Source of the DNA: Sphingomonadales bacterium Ga0077559
GTDB taxonomy: Bacteria; Pseudomonadota; Alphaproteobacteria; Sphingomonadales; Sphingomonadaceae
Length of the DNA: 49,405 nucleotides
NCBI GenBank assembly: GCA_001464315.1
Contig: LNFK01000002.1
Location: 1-49,405 of the forward strand
Direction: 5' to 3'
Shown: positions 7,823 through 19,800 of the stretch, one piece after another
How the letters are laid out: every line of letters begins with the position of its first letter
How positions within the stretch are numbered: the first letter of the stretch is position 1
The notes under the pieces: model-generated
What the model saw: the letters and a program-made list of their open reading frames with translations, nothing else
The model's database searches: none
Told to the model about the DNA's origin: nothing
Translations under genes and position numbers: made by a program

Positions 7823-9091
7823 CTATCTTTCATTAAGCGCTTCCGACCGTGCACGAGAAATTGGCTTCAGCAGATAGCTCAGTATGCTTTTCTTGCCAGT
7901 CACGATTTCAACGTCGCAAATCATTCCCGGGCTAATCGGCAGGCGACGTTTGCCGCTTTCAAGGAAGGCTCGATCTGTTTCAACAACAACGCTGAAATAG
8001 GCCTCCTTTGCAACCTCATCGTAAATGCTGTCTGCTGATATCTGCACTACGCGACCGTTCAACCCGCCATAAACGGCAAAGTCGTAAGCTGTAACCTTTA
8101 CATTGGCGCGATCGTTTACCTTGATGAAGGCGATGTCGCGAGGACTCACCCTAGCTTCGACCAGCAGTTTGTCGCCTATCGGTACAACTTGCAAGATTTT
8201 CTGCCCTGCCTGCACGAAGCCCCCCACGGTGGTCACTTGAATGTCATTAACGATACCGTCAACCGGCGAGCGGATCTCGCTGCGTTGTACGCGTCCGGCT
8301 GCACCACGAAGTGATTCAGAATTAACCGCCATCTTGGCAACTAGTTGGCTGCGTTCATTCAATGCTTCCTGCCGGAATTGCAGCCCCGCTTCGGAAGCCT
8401 GCGCCAGCGCCTCACTGATTCCAGCCTGTGCGCGCGAAGCGGCTTGCTGGGCGGCGGCGAGTTTGCCTTGAATTTCGCTCGCATCGCGCTGAGCGTCCAT
8501 CAATTCGGTTTGCGGCACAATCGACTTGGCGGCAAGCGGGGTTAAGATGCCGACTTGTTCCTGAGCTAGTTTTAGGCTCGCTCGAAGCGAGTCGATTGTT
8601 GCTTGCGCTTCGCCATAGTCTCGCCGACGTTGCTCGACGGCAGCGTTGAGCGCAGACTTCCGGCTGCGCAAAGCAGCAGCCCTGACAGATTGTAACGCTG
8701 CTTCCTGATCGCACTCGGCCTGATTTGCATCGGTGCAGTTAACCCCGGCCATTCCTCCTGCACCTTCGCGAGTGAGTCGGTCCGCCCGCGCGGCAAGCGA
8801 CCGGTTTTCGGCCGCGATTTGGCCGAGTTGCGAGGAAGACTCGGTATCATCAAGTCTAACAAGTAATTGCCCCTTGCGTACCGCTTGGCCAGATCGAACA
8901 ACAATATTCTGGATCGACGCAGGTTCTGAAGATTGCACAATTTGTGCCTTACTCGACGGGATGACCCGTCCCTGGCCGCGAGTTACCTCATCAACACGAG
9001 CGAAGCTTGCCCAGCTAAAAAATACAAACAGCCCCACTCCGCTGGTTAAAATAACCCGGCGTGCCCCAACATATGGCCGCGTTCGGATCAT
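7823..9091 (-). CDS. HlyD-family type I secretion membrane-fusion adaptor (system A)
   Basis: A 422-residue periplasmic adaptor linking the ABC exporter to TolC. One N-terminal transmembrane helix (VILTSGVGLFVFFSWASFA) is followed by the first half of the lipoyl domain (IVQSSEPASIQNIVVRSGQ), a long coiled-coil hairpin (about residues 90-260, rich in Ala/Glu/Gln), the second lipoyl half (IRSPVDGIVNDIQV) and a C-terminal beta-barrel (VSPRDIAFIKVNDRANVKV). It is the last gene of the tolC-ABC-hydrolase-adaptor operon, and its ATG overlaps the hydrolase stop by 4 bp (ATGA). The role matches LapC of the LapBCE system. Confidence 0.92.
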   Translation of the reverse strand: MIRTRPYVGARRVILTSGVGLFVFFSWASFARVDEVTRGQGRVIPSSKAQIVQSSEPASIQNIVVRSGQAVRKGQLLVRLDDTESSSQLGQIAAENRSLAARADRLTREGAGGMAGVNCTDANQAECDQEAALQSVRAAALRSRKSALNAAVEQRRRDYGEAQATIDSLRASLKLAQEQVGILTPLAAKSIVPQTELMDAQRDASEIQGKLAAAQQAASRAQAGISEALAQASEAGLQFRQEALNERSQLVAKMAVNSESLRGAAGRVQRSEIRSPVDGIVNDIQVTTVGGFVQAGQKILQVVPIGDKLLVEARVSPRDIAFIKVNDRANVKVTAYDFAVYGGLNGRVVQISADSIYDEVAKEAYFSVVVETDRAFLESGKRRLPISPGMICDVEIVTGKKSILSYLLKPISRARSEALNER

Positions 9092-10152
9092 GATCCTCCC
9101 CCCTTTGTTTCAATATCATATTCACCCGATTGCTGCCGTGCGATCATGCTCGCCGAACGAATGGTTTCTTCAGGTTCCGGAATACTGGCGGTCCATCCTT
9201 TGGACATATCCAGCCGCCCACCCACATCCGTTTCCGCGCGACTCTCGGCTGCAAGATTTCTAGTTAAACGTTCGTCAGCAAAATTCAGGGATTGGACTTC
9301 GGTAGTATCGCCTGATGCCCCTCTGCGGACAAGCGACCGCGGCAGTATAGCGGGTATTGCCTCGATCGCCGAATAACGATCTGAAAAGGACTTGGGCTGG
9401 CCCCAACTGCCCGGCCAGCGATAAAAGATATGAGCGCCGATCTTGGCAAGCTTGACCAGCTTTGGTGCCCAGTACGGCGAAACATAATTGGCATGGTAAT
9501 GCGTCGCATAGCCAACGCGGTCCTCAACACGGCCGTTTAGCGCTTCGCGAGCAACCGTCTCGGCTTCCGCCCAAGCCGCGGGGTTGGGCCGCCGGCTGAG
9601 TGATCCATCACAGGTAAAGCTAAACTGGCACACCCGGCGGTTCACGCCTTGATAGACGACGCCGCATACCGAATTTGGATAAGCAGGATGTCGCACTCTG
9701 TTAAGCACCACTTGCGCCACCGCGCGTCGCCCTTGCAACGGCTCAAAGGCGGCTTCGTAGTAAACCGCTTGGGTCAGGCATCGTAGTGCGGTCGCCCCCG
9801 TGCCGTCATTCTGGTTGAGCAGCTGGAATGGTCGAGCCGAAGTTGACAGGATGTCGCTGAACGGCAGGGCTTCATTGCGTTCAGTAGCTTCGACTGGCGA
9901 CAATTTCAATCCGGCCTCGGGATTGGCCGTCAGCTTGATCAGCGACTGTTTCTCGCGCTCCGAAATCTCCATGGCATCTTCTTTTTCGGCGTAGGCATTG
10001 TCTTCTGCATCAACCAGCTCGAGGAATTGTGCCCACACTGTCTCGGATGTCAGCAGCGAAACGACAAGCAAAACTGCCGCGAGCCAGGTCAGCGTGCCAT
10101 TGTTATACCCCGTTGCTCGGCTCCCGGGTCCAAAGGATGCAGTGGCGCTCAT
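9088..10152 (-). CDS. SleB-like cell wall hydrolase inside the T1SS operon
   Basis: A 354-residue protein. A membrane anchor or signal segment (LTWLAAVLLVVSLLTSETVW) is followed by a variable linker, then a Hydrolase_2/SleB-type domain at about residues 120-250: LTQAVYYEAAFEPLQGRRAV with the catalytic Glu, VVLNRVRHPAYP, GVVYQGVNRRVCQFSFTCDG, and ATHYHANYVSPYWAP. Family members cleave peptidoglycan glycan strands. The gene overlaps both neighbours by 4 bp (ATGA), so it is translationally coupled to the exporter genes. I infer local wall opening for assembly of the trans-envelope channel or passage of the giant adhesin. The C-terminal 100 residues are not recognised. Confidence 0.87.
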   Translation of the reverse strand: MSATASFGPGSRATGYNNGTLTWLAAVLLVVSLLTSETVWAQFLELVDAEDNAYAEKEDAMEISEREKQSLIKLTANPEAGLKLSPVEATERNEALPFSDILSTSARPFQLLNQNDGTGATALRCLTQAVYYEAAFEPLQGRRAVAQVVLNRVRHPAYPNSVCGVVYQGVNRRVCQFSFTCDGSLSRRPNPAAWAEAETVAREALNGRVEDRVGYATHYHANYVSPYWAPKLVKLAKIGAHIFYRWPGSWGQPKSFSDRYSAIEAIPAILPRSLVRRGASGDTTEVQSLNFADERLTRNLAAESRAETDVGGRLDMSKGWTASIPEPEETIRSASMIARQQSGEYDIETKGGGS

Positions 10153-12335
10153 TCGAAGCCTGCGCTTTGCAGTATCTTGTCACGGGGTCCATCTGCAACG
10201 ATGCGTCCGCCGTCCATTACGATTAGCCGGTCGACGATATTCAGCACGGCGACCCGGTGCGTTGCTATGATGAGCGTCTGGCCATCGATCAGGGAAGATT
10301 GCAGCCGCTCGACGAAGTGCTTTTCGCTGTGCGTGTCCATCGCGCCGGTCGGTTCATCGAGAAAGAGTACTTTGGGCGGGTCTATGAGCGCGCGAGCAAG
10401 TACGAGGAAGCTACGCTGCCCACCTGACAACCTGCTGCCGCGTTCGCCAATATAATAATCGAAGCCTGTTGCGTCACGGCCCAGGAAACTGTCGGCTCCA
10501 GACCGCATTACGGCATCGACGATTTCGGTATCGCTGGCCGCTGTTGCGCCGATCATCAAGTTTTCGCGGATCGTTCCACTGAAGAGCTCCGCATCCTGGC
10601 CGACATAGCGCATATTAGCGCGAAGCTCGTGCGGATGATGCTGGCGGCTGTCTAAGCCATCAATGCTATAACTACCTGCAGTCGGATCGTAGAGACCGCA
10701 AATTAGCCGGCCAAGAGTCGATTTGCCCGACGCGACACGACCGATCAAGCCAATTCGCTCGCCGGGTTTAATGGTCAGGTTGATGTCGGCCAGCGTCTCG
10801 CGACCTGCCTCGGGATAACTAAAGCCAACATGGTCGAAATGAAGGTGCCCTTCGCGAACTTCAGGCGTAATGGAGCGGCTGCCTTTGTCGCGCTCATCCT
10901 GTTGGTCCATAAGTAATTGCAGGCTGTTCAGTGTTACGAACGCCTGCCGACCGCGCGTCATTAAAAACGCCAGTTGTCCGACAGGTGCAAGCGACCTGCT
11001 GGCCAACATTACAATGGCGATGATTGCGCCCATTGACACCATTCCGGCATTGAAAAGGTAGAAGCCGCCGATGACGAGTGCGACGTTTGTGCCCTGCTGG
11101 CACATCGTTGCCAAGTTGACTGCAGTTGCCGTTAACCTGCGCATTTCCTCCTGTGTGTGGGCATGCGACGCGGAAACACGCCGCCATTTGCTCATCATTT
11201 TGCCTTCGGCCCGGCATGCTTTTACCGTCTCGAGGCTGCCAATTGATTCAAACAATGTCGTTTGCAACAAGCTGGCATCGGCATGCGCGTTTTGCACCGC
11301 CTCGCTCATCCTTTTTTGCAATATCCAGCCCATGCCCAACATAATGGCCATCGCGATAAAGGGAATAACCGCGAGCCAGCCTCCCAGAACGGCTATTAGC
11401 GCGATAAAGACGAACATGAATAGAACGTCGGTAATCAGCACTACCGTTGTTGAAGCAAAAAAATCGCGTACCTGTTCATATTCGGTCACCCGCCTCGCCA
11501 ACGCTCCTGTACTGCCGCGCTGGGTTGCGAGTGGGAGATTCAACACCTTATCTAGCAGCCGTTGTGAAATGCGAGCGTCGATACTGCGTCCAACTTCATC
11601 CACAAGACCTGAGCGCGCGAGCCTTATGCTGTATTCGACTCCGATTGCGAAGAGCGCACCTAATGCCAACACCCACAAGCTCGTCGCTGCCTTGTTTGGG
11701 ATGATCCGATCATAAACATTCATCGTGAAAAGTGGCAGAGCAAATGCCAGCAGATTTATTAAAAGAGACGCGAGCAGGACATAGAAATATTGGTCGCGTT
11801 CTTTCCAAACTTCGCTCCAGAACCAGTGGTTTCGCCGGACCTTTTCCCAAGGCCGTTCTCGCGCTGAATCCCTTGTCGGGTCGTGCCGAACAATAACGCC
11901 TTGACCTGAAAACACCGCTTCGAGAGAATTTCGGTCAATCTGCATCTCTTGCCGGGTCGCCGGAAGCTTTAAGCGGCACAGGCCGGCATCAAGTTCCGTT
12001 AAGATAACCGGCCGCCCGCTTTTCAAAAATAATATAGCCGGCACATCGTTTGCGTTCCAGGCAGCGAGCGGTCGTGTAAGCAGGTTGCAGCGTAACCCGA
12101 TACGTTCGATTGCCTGATCAAGTTGGTCGAGTGGGACAGAACCGTCGTCATTGAGGGCAATGCCGCGCTTTATTCTTGCTTCTGCAAAGGGTCGTTCGAA
12201 TATCTCGGCTAATACTGCGACCGATGCCAACAATTCGTCTTCCGCGGGAGGTTGCGAATGCCAGGCATCGAAATCAACTGATCCATGCTGCGCGTCCCAT
12301 CGACGCGTACTTATCTGATCGGCCAAATGCGTCAT
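10149..12335 (-). CDS. Type I secretion ABC permease/ATPase, LapB-like (system A)
   Basis: A 728-residue exporter. Residues 1-140 form a C39-peptidase-like domain without catalytic Cys or His, as in LapB/HlyB-type transporters that do not cut their substrate. Residues about 175-450 are the transmembrane domain. The nucleotide-binding domain has Walker A GRVASGKST, signature LSGGQ, Walker B VLFLDEP and switch His in IIATHR. It energises export of a protein with an uncleaved C-terminal signal, most likely the adhesin encoded upstream. It is coupled to TolC and to the hydrolase by 4-bp overlaps. Confidence 0.93.
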   Translation of the reverse strand: MTHLADQISTRRWDAQHGSVDFDAWHSQPPAEDELLASVAVLAEIFERPFAEARIKRGIALNDDGSVPLDQLDQAIERIGLRCNLLTRPLAAWNANDVPAILFLKSGRPVILTELDAGLCRLKLPATRQEMQIDRNSLEAVFSGQGVIVRHDPTRDSARERPWEKVRRNHWFWSEVWKERDQYFYVLLASLLINLLAFALPLFTMNVYDRIIPNKAATSLWVLALGALFAIGVEYSIRLARSGLVDEVGRSIDARISQRLLDKVLNLPLATQRGSTGALARRVTEYEQVRDFFASTTVVLITDVLFMFVFIALIAVLGGWLAVIPFIAMAIMLGMGWILQKRMSEAVQNAHADASLLQTTLFESIGSLETVKACRAEGKMMSKWRRVSASHAHTQEEMRRLTATAVNLATMCQQGTNVALVIGGFYLFNAGMVSMGAIIAIVMLASRSLAPVGQLAFLMTRGRQAFVTLNSLQLLMDQQDERDKGSRSITPEVREGHLHFDHVGFSYPEAGRETLADINLTIKPGERIGLIGRVASGKSTLGRLICGLYDPTAGSYSIDGLDSRQHHPHELRANMRYVGQDAELFSGTIRENLMIGATAASDTEIVDAVMRSGADSFLGRDATGFDYYIGERGSRLSGGQRSFLVLARALIDPPKVLFLDEPTGAMDTHSEKHFVERLQSSLIDGQTLIIATHRVAVLNIVDRLIVMDGGRIVADGPRDKILQSAGFE

Positions 12336-13729
12336 CGTGGGTCACGCAGCAATTCGTTGTCTAGTGCTTTGGTAGGTTCAACCTTAAAGCGCGCGCGTGC
12401 CGTCGCTATTGCCGCTTTGGGCGGCTCGACTTGCATCGCGCGGAGCAACGCATTTTGAGCCGCTAGCAGTTTGAACTCAGCAAAAAATTGGGCAAACCGC
12501 GCAGTTTCAGCGCGGACCTGCACATTGTAGCGGGTATTCTGTGCATCGAGGACATCTAGAAGAGAACGTCGGCCGACGTTGAACTGTGCACGATAGGATC
12601 GCAGCAGATCGTCCGAAACCGTGCTTTGCGCATCAAGTTCCTTAACCAGTTTGCCTTGGCTGTCCCACGCATTCCAGGCTACACGGACATCTTCTTCGGC
12701 CTCACGCACCATCTGGTCGAGCCTGAATTGCGATTCGCGTTCGCGACGGTACATCTCCTGGATTTTGGCTCGGTTGATACCGCCGTTGAATATATCCCAA
12801 CGCATCACCAACCCGCCTTGCAAATCGTTGGTTTCGCCACGGAACCCGTCGATATCATCGCCTATTCGAGCATTACCTTCGAGCGATACGGTCGGTGCAA
12901 CATCGGCTTTGGCCTTGCGCACCATTGCATGGGCCGCGTCGAGGTCTGCTTGTGCTTCGCGCACGCGCGGGTTTTGCTCGCGTGCCAGCGCTATAGATTC
13001 TTCGAGGCTCCCCGGGATGCTCTCGCCGAGAGATGGTGGCAACATCGCCCCATCGACTAGGTCTAGTCCGGTCAGCGTGCGGAACGATGCAGCGGTGTTG
13101 ACCATGTCCTGATTGGCTTCGGTCAAGCGTGCCCGCGCAGCTTGCTGCCGTTCCTCGGCTTGTTGCTGGTCGGCAATGCTGATCGAGCCTTTGGTTACGC
13201 CTTCGCGCAAGTCGCCGACGAGGCGTTCGTGGAAGCTGATATTGTCTTCCGATGCCGCAACGATCCTTTGCTGAAGGAGGTAATCGAGATACTGGCGCGA
13301 TACCTGAAGTGCGACGAATTGAGCGCGCTCCTCGACGCGAAATGCCGCACCATCGGTTCGCGACGCCTGTCGTTTCAGTTCGCTGCTGCGGCTGCCGCCG
13401 TCGAACACGATCTGCTCGACACGCAATCCGCCTTCCATTGGGTAAAGTTCATCGTTGGCGATGCCCAGCGACTTGCGCGTGGCATTTTCCAGCCGCCTGA
13501 TGCCGACCGATCCCTCGACCGAAACGCGCGGCATGAACATTCCCTGCGCCTGTTCGCGTTCGAATTCGATGGCAGTCTTGTTTTCGGCGGCCTGGTTGAT
13601 TTCCGGATGCGTCTGCATCGCGGTTTCCACAGCCGTTTTTAGCTCGATCCGTTCACACCACGCCGCTGTCGGTAAAGCTGCCATCGCGGTGGCTATAAAA
13701 AGTGCCTTTAATTTTTGAATTCTCTGCAT
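12332..13729 (-). CDS. TolC-family outer membrane channel (system A)
   Basis: A 465-residue outer-membrane factor with a signal peptide (ALFIATAMAALPTAAWCE). It shows the TolC internal duplication, each half with long amphipathic helices (LKTAVETAMQTHPEINQAAE near the N-terminus and ESIALAREQNPRVREAQADL at mid-protein) and the conserved C-terminal segment VGRRSLLDVLDAQNTRYNVQ. It forms the trimeric exit duct. AGGGGGAGT precedes the ATG. It follows the adhesin by 124 bp with no terminator seen, so one long transcript from the adhesin is possible. Confidence 0.92.
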   Translation of the reverse strand: MQRIQKLKALFIATAMAALPTAAWCERIELKTAVETAMQTHPEINQAAENKTAIEFEREQAQGMFMPRVSVEGSVGIRRLENATRKSLGIANDELYPMEGGLRVEQIVFDGGSRSSELKRQASRTDGAAFRVEERAQFVALQVSRQYLDYLLQQRIVAASEDNISFHERLVGDLREGVTKGSISIADQQQAEERQQAARARLTEANQDMVNTAASFRTLTGLDLVDGAMLPPSLGESIPGSLEESIALAREQNPRVREAQADLDAAHAMVRKAKADVAPTVSLEGNARIGDDIDGFRGETNDLQGGLVMRWDIFNGGINRAKIQEMYRRERESQFRLDQMVREAEEDVRVAWNAWDSQGKLVKELDAQSTVSDDLLRSYRAQFNVGRRSLLDVLDAQNTRYNVQVRAETARFAQFFAEFKLLAAQNALLRAMQVEPPKAAIATARARFKVEPTKALDNELLRDPR

Positions 13730-13853
13730 GATTACTCCCCCTTGTTTATGTCCGTCAACCGAAGTCGAGTGGCGAGGATGATTTATTATACATCTGTATT
13801 TTAATGATGTTCCTTGATCGTATTTTGCTGCTTGCCGTTAAAATTATGCCCGA

Positions 13854-16800
13854 TTATGCGTGGCCCGATGTTGCAATCTGTTCCATTTGGGCCATGACTT
13901 GCTGTCCGGCGATGTCGGATACGAACAGATTACCTCCGGGCATCGCGCCGTCAGTGGTGAAATCCCACCCCATAAGATTTTGAGACAATAAAGGCTGGGG
14001 AGGTTGTTCCTGACCGACATAGCTTGCTAGGACGGCGTCGAGATCGATAGTTCGGCCTTCGATTGCGTCCCCTACGATTTCTGTAACTTCATCCACGGTC
14101 AGGCCGCTGACTTGCTGTGCTGCGGTCAACAGTAGCACCTGGTCTCCCGCCGAGGCGAAGGGCTCTAATTGAGATGCACTTTGTGCAGGTTCGGACGAAG
14201 CCTCCCCTTCGTCCGTGACTTTGGGAGGCACGACATCTTCGAGGTCTACAACGAGCGGCCCTCCGCTGAATTCGTGATCTCTGCCATCCAAGTGCGATTG
14301 TGCGGCCGGTCCGTTATTTTCAACCAGACCACTGCCAATTACATTAAGCGAAAGTCCGGGATCCTTAACAGCCTCGATGGTGGTCGGTGCTACCATTTGG
14401 CCTAACGTAGGGGCATCGCCTCCGGCTGTTATGAGATTTACGACTTCGGGACCGCCATGTTCTTTCGCGGCGAGCGGAAGCACCGCTACCAGTCCGGCCG
14501 CCACCATAGCGGTTGCCAGACCATTCGACGCGGTCGATAGAACACGTTGCGGTTCATTGGCAAAGTTCGTTGCAAAGGCAGCGTCCGCGACCTTGCCTGT
14601 ACTGCCATCGACGCGCGTGAAATAAGCCTCTCCATGGACACGGACTTCTCCGTTTGCCGCAGTGTAGCTGCGACCATCGGACACCAGCGAGATGCTCGTT
14701 AATCCCGCACCGGACATTGATCGCAATTCGCCTGGGTCCGTTACGCCATCGCTATCCGCGTCATGCCATATTGCGAATTTGGCAAAAGCGATGTCGTTTG
14801 CATCAAGCTTACCATCGTCATTACTATCATGATCGGCAGCAAGGCCTTGCAGATCGGTCAGGCCGCTGTGCGCAAAGATGATTTCTGATCCGTCATTAAC
14901 GATACCGTCGCCGTTTTTGTCATGCACCAGCAACCCGTCATCGGCACCCACCCATGCTGTGGATTCAGCAATACCGTCACCATTATAATCGAACAGAACG
15001 CCAGCAGAACTGGACAAAAATTCAACACCGTCACCGTCCAAATCTAGAACGACGGGTGGGGCAAGCGCAGCAATGGTGACAGATAAGGCAGCAGTTGCCG
15101 TATCGCCGTCACCATCGACAATTGTGTACGAGAAGACTTCTGTTGCGGTCACTGTGATCGGTGATGGTGGCTGATAATTATATTGTCCATTTGCAAAGTT
15201 AAGCTGCAAGGTTCCGCCCATTGGTGTGGCCACGCTCAACACGGTGCCTGCAATTGCACCACCGCTAGAAATGGCAATGCTCGAAGCGCCATCCCAGGTA
15301 TATGTAGTCGAGCCTATCATTATCGACAGGAGCCTACCACCATCGGCGCCATAAGCGTCATTGGCGTCCAGATCGCCGCCTACGGCTGCCGGGACAATGA
15401 CTGACAAAAGCGTTGCCACCAGATCGTCGAATTGATCGACGAGTATTGGTTCATTGTCGGGCGCCGCGTTCAAATCGACATCGCGTAAACGCTGAATATT
15501 GAGCGGCTGTAACGGATTGTTATCGATCCCGATCACGGTGACGTTTACATTGTTATTGTCGACAAAAGCATTCCATTCCGAAGCCGTGTTATTGGCCAGC
15601 GAATTGATAACAGTAGGTAGAATTGGAGGATTGGGGGGACTGAACTGGACCCCTTGGTTCGGATTACCGTCACTCAAGAAAAACACCTGGTTGCTTGCCC
15701 CGGGTTGCGCGGTGAAATTGGCCAGCGCTGTCTCGATTGCGGAGGAGTAATTGGTATTGAGACCGATGTTCTCAGGCCGCGTCCCGCCATCAGCGGGATT
15801 AAGCGAGTTCAGATACGCGTTTGCGCTTGCCGCATCGGTAAAGGTCGGTGAAGCAAAAGAACCTGACGAGAATATAACAAATTTGATAGCGAGTGCACTT
15901 AATGCAGACGAATCCAGTTGCGTCAGCGCGTTCTTCACGGCGTCGAGCATGACATCAAGTTCGCCGTCGTCGATACTGTCGCTGAAATCGAGTATGAAGA
16001 GCGTGTTGACATCCTGCTGTACTTGCGCGGATGATCCGTCTTCACTCGTGGCGGTTGGTGCGTCATCTTCAATGATAATGTGGATAGCGGTCGGGTTAGT
16101 GGTCGTGATCGTTCCATCCGACACTGAGACCGGGACATTGAATTCTTTCAAATCTTCGAGCAAAATATTCGCATGATCGACTGAGCGTGACAATGTGACC
16201 GTGTACGCGCCATTAGATGCCAGAGTGACGCGGATCACTTCATTGCCGCCAACGGACCCCACTAAGGTGCCGGTGTTAATCCCGCTCCAGGTAACAGCCA
16301 CCCCGCCTGCGGTTAAAACAGCGCCCGGATTTCCGAGGGTCGCCGCCAGTGTTTCACCTGTGTCCAGATCGCCAATTGCAACTACGCCGCTTAAGGTGAC
16401 GCTATTCGTGGTGTCTAACGTCGCGTTTGGCGCATTATCGGCTATGCCGCCCGGCAGCCCTTCTTCGGAAATACGCGCAGTCGCTGATCCAATCGTTGGC
16501 GCGTCGTTCGTGCCAAAAACCGTAATGCTCAGCATCGAATTGACCGACAGCAAACCATCGCTAATTGTATAAGCGAAGCTTTCGGTCAGCGTCTGGCCGG
16601 CATCGAGCGCATTGACTGCTGCATTGTCCTCGTTGAGCGTGTAGGTATATGCTCCGTTAGCAGCGATGACGAGGGTGCCGTATATTCCGACATAGGTTGC
16701 TGCCGATGTAACCGTAATCGGCTCAAGATCAGGATCGCTATCCGACACATCGGCAAAAATGCCCGACGGTGCGCCGGTGTGGTTGATATCCTGCAAAACG

Positions 16801-19800
16801 TTGCCGACGGCGGTCGGGTCGGACCCGCTTATGCCGTCCAGGACCCAGTTGGTGTCGGCCCGTGCAACCGGAAAATCATTTGCGCCTGTAATGGAAATGG
16901 TAATCGTTGCTGTGGATGTGTCGCCATCGGCATCCATCAATGTGTAGGTGAAGGTGTCGGTCAGTGTCTCATTGGCACCTAACGCAATAACCGCCGGATC
17001 CAGAATATCGAGATCGTAACGATAGCTACCGTTGGCGGAAAGTATCAGTGAACCATGTTCACCCGCGAGCGCGGAGTCAATCGTTCCAATTGCCGCACCA
17101 AATGCCACGGCCGATACGGTCATCCCGCCATCTGCGCCTGCGCTGTCGGCGGATCCATCGGTGCCATTTTCATCAACACCCCCAAGACCAGTCAAGACGT
17201 TGCCATCCGCGAAAATTTGACCGTCACGGGCGACATTGTCTGCGTCGTTTATCGCAACCGGTTTATCATCCTTGATTGCAAACCGGCCGGTAATATCGAC
17301 GGTTGACTGCGCCGTATCGCCATCGCCATCGGTGACAATTGCTGTCAGCGTTACAAGATTGGCCCCTGTGAGAAATCTGGCCTGATCAGGACCGCTGTCG
17401 GGGCTGTGAATAATCGAGCGCGACTGATCGAAAGTCACCGCACCGTCCGCCGCGACTGAAATCCGGAATACTTCATGAGCCGATGTTCGTCCGAATATCA
17501 CGCCGCCGACAATGGACAGAATCACCGCCTCGCCAGTGAGTGAATCGATAAGGCCGCTCGGACCTGCGGTAATGCCAAGTTGATATGCAACGCTGCCCGG
17601 TCCATCGGCTCCATAGTCGAGCGACGTCGCAAAAAGGCCCGACATATCGCCGACCGCGTCGACCGCCAGAAAGCTTTCGTCAAGAATAAGGACAGGTGCC
17701 TCGCTGCCCGCGGAAATTGACGGTCCGTCATCGGCAAAGCGGATATTCCCGCCGAGATCGACTGCAACCGTGTCAGATGTGCTATCGCCATCGCCATCCA
17801 CAATCGTCGCGGTGCCGCGCAGCTCGATCAAGTTAGCTGGCAGTTCGAGCAGCTGGCTTGCAAAATTGCTAGCCGATCCCGGCAGCGGGTGGTCAATTTC
17901 AGCGTATTGCGTTAGAGTGACAACACCATTAGCCGGGTTGACTGACACGGTGAACACCGGCGATCCGCCGGCGTTAGCCACGATTTGGCCGGCCACCAGC
18001 GCAAGGGTGACGATAACGCCGTTGCTGGTTAGTCCGGAAGAAGCAGCACCCGTCCCGAGCGCAAGTGCATAAGTCCAGTTGACCGGCGCACCATTAGAAC
18101 CGTCGGCACCATAATTGGCAAAAGCTACGGCAAAGGCCGAGGACAGATTTGCCGTAGCAACGTCAAAAGCCGCGCCGCGCGTATCCCCGTCCTGCGTCGT
18201 CAATAAAATGGCATTGGTATCGACATTCGTAACATCAAGCGAGGGCCCATCGTCCTTGAAAACCAGCGCAGCCCCTATGTTGACTGTCGCGCTAGCCTGA
18301 TCCCCATCAGAATCTGTCACTGTGGCTATGAGTTGAAGGAGCGGGGTCGGGATAGTCGCCACATCATCGGAATTAGTTGAATCGAAATGACGAAATGCAC
18401 GAATTTGGTCGAGTACGGCCTGACCATTTGTAGCAACGGTCAGGCGAAAGGCGACAACCCCTGAACCGCCGACCCGTCCTTCAAGCACATTGCCAAGCGC
18501 GTGCAAAGTAATCGCCGATCCTGTAGCAACGTCAAACAATCCCGCGCCATTGATGATTTGAAAGGCATAGGACATCGTACCGGGCTGGTCCGCCCCCATC
18601 ACCACGTCAAACAACGTCGCGAAATTGGCAGTTGCATTGACTGCCAGATTACTCTCGTCAACTGTCAGTAGCCCTGCAACAGGCGAAATCGCAGTGATAG
18701 ACGGGACATCATCGGATACCGATATCTCAACGGTCCCGGCCGACCGGTCACCGTCGCTGTCGGACGCTATGACATTTACCGAACCCAAGGCGGCCAGGTC
18801 ATCTAGATTGGTATCCGGATGGAATGCGTAATTGGATTCGAGTGTCGCAACGACAGTTGCCGTTGTACCCACAACAGTAAGGTCAAGAATGACCACCGGC
18901 TTATCGACATCCCACCCAATGATCTGGGTGTCGGACTCGCGTGTCCAGGTTAGGCCGCCTCCAAGTCCGGAAATGTCGCCGAAAATGATCGACACGATGA
19001 AGTCTGACCCCGGTGTAAACTGAATTTGTCCTTGCACGGTTACAGGCTGGTTTAGCGACGGCGTCGATCCATTTTCCAGATACTGATCGTCAAGCACCAA
19101 GGTAAGGGGCGCGCTCGCCTGTGGATGAGCTCCATCGACAATACGGATTTGCTGTTGCGCCGTAGAACTGTCGCCGTCGCCGTCGGTGATAGTGTAAGTG
19201 AAGTCAGCGACGAACGGAACGGTGCTTGATGCAGACACCGGATCGAAGGTCCAATCGCCGCTCGCCTGGAACGTATAGGTTCCCAGGGCATTTGTGTAAC
19301 TGGTTACTCCCGTTGACAAAACAGCAACTGTAACCCCGTCAATAGTGACCGAGGTGACCGTTGCGCCGTCTGCACCTAGCGAGTCGTTACTCAGCAAATT
19401 GCCGGTAATCGGCAAGGCATCTTCGGCCACGGTTATGGACGGCTCTGCCCTTGCGGTTGGCACATCATCGGTGATGACAATGTCCAGGCTGGAAGTTGCA
19501 GAGGTACCATCGGTATCGGTGATTATGACGGCGAATGATTCAGCCAGAGCATCTGCGTTCGCACCCGTGTGCAAAAGAAGGTTGTCTGTTAGCTTATAGC
19601 TGTAGCGAATCGTTCCGCCGACAACGTCATCATTCAAGTCATAGATCGGCTCGAAATCGGTGATAGTCAAAATGCCGTAATCTGTTGCGATAACCAAGCC
19701 GGGAATGACGCCTCCGTTGAACAATGCCTGGCCACCGATGGTCAAACTGGCCAGCCCGTCGGCGGAGCCAAATGTAAAGCTTCCGGTGCGAATTAGTGCA

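Noticed and set aside
9199-9210. TGGACATATCCA, the same palindrome as inside the 29229 element
   Set aside because: It lies within the coding region of the SleB-like gene without the rest of the element; a 12-base match can be chance.
13142-13642. 166-residue plus-strand frame inside TolC
   Set aside because: No family or ribosome site; TolC on the other strand is unmistakable.
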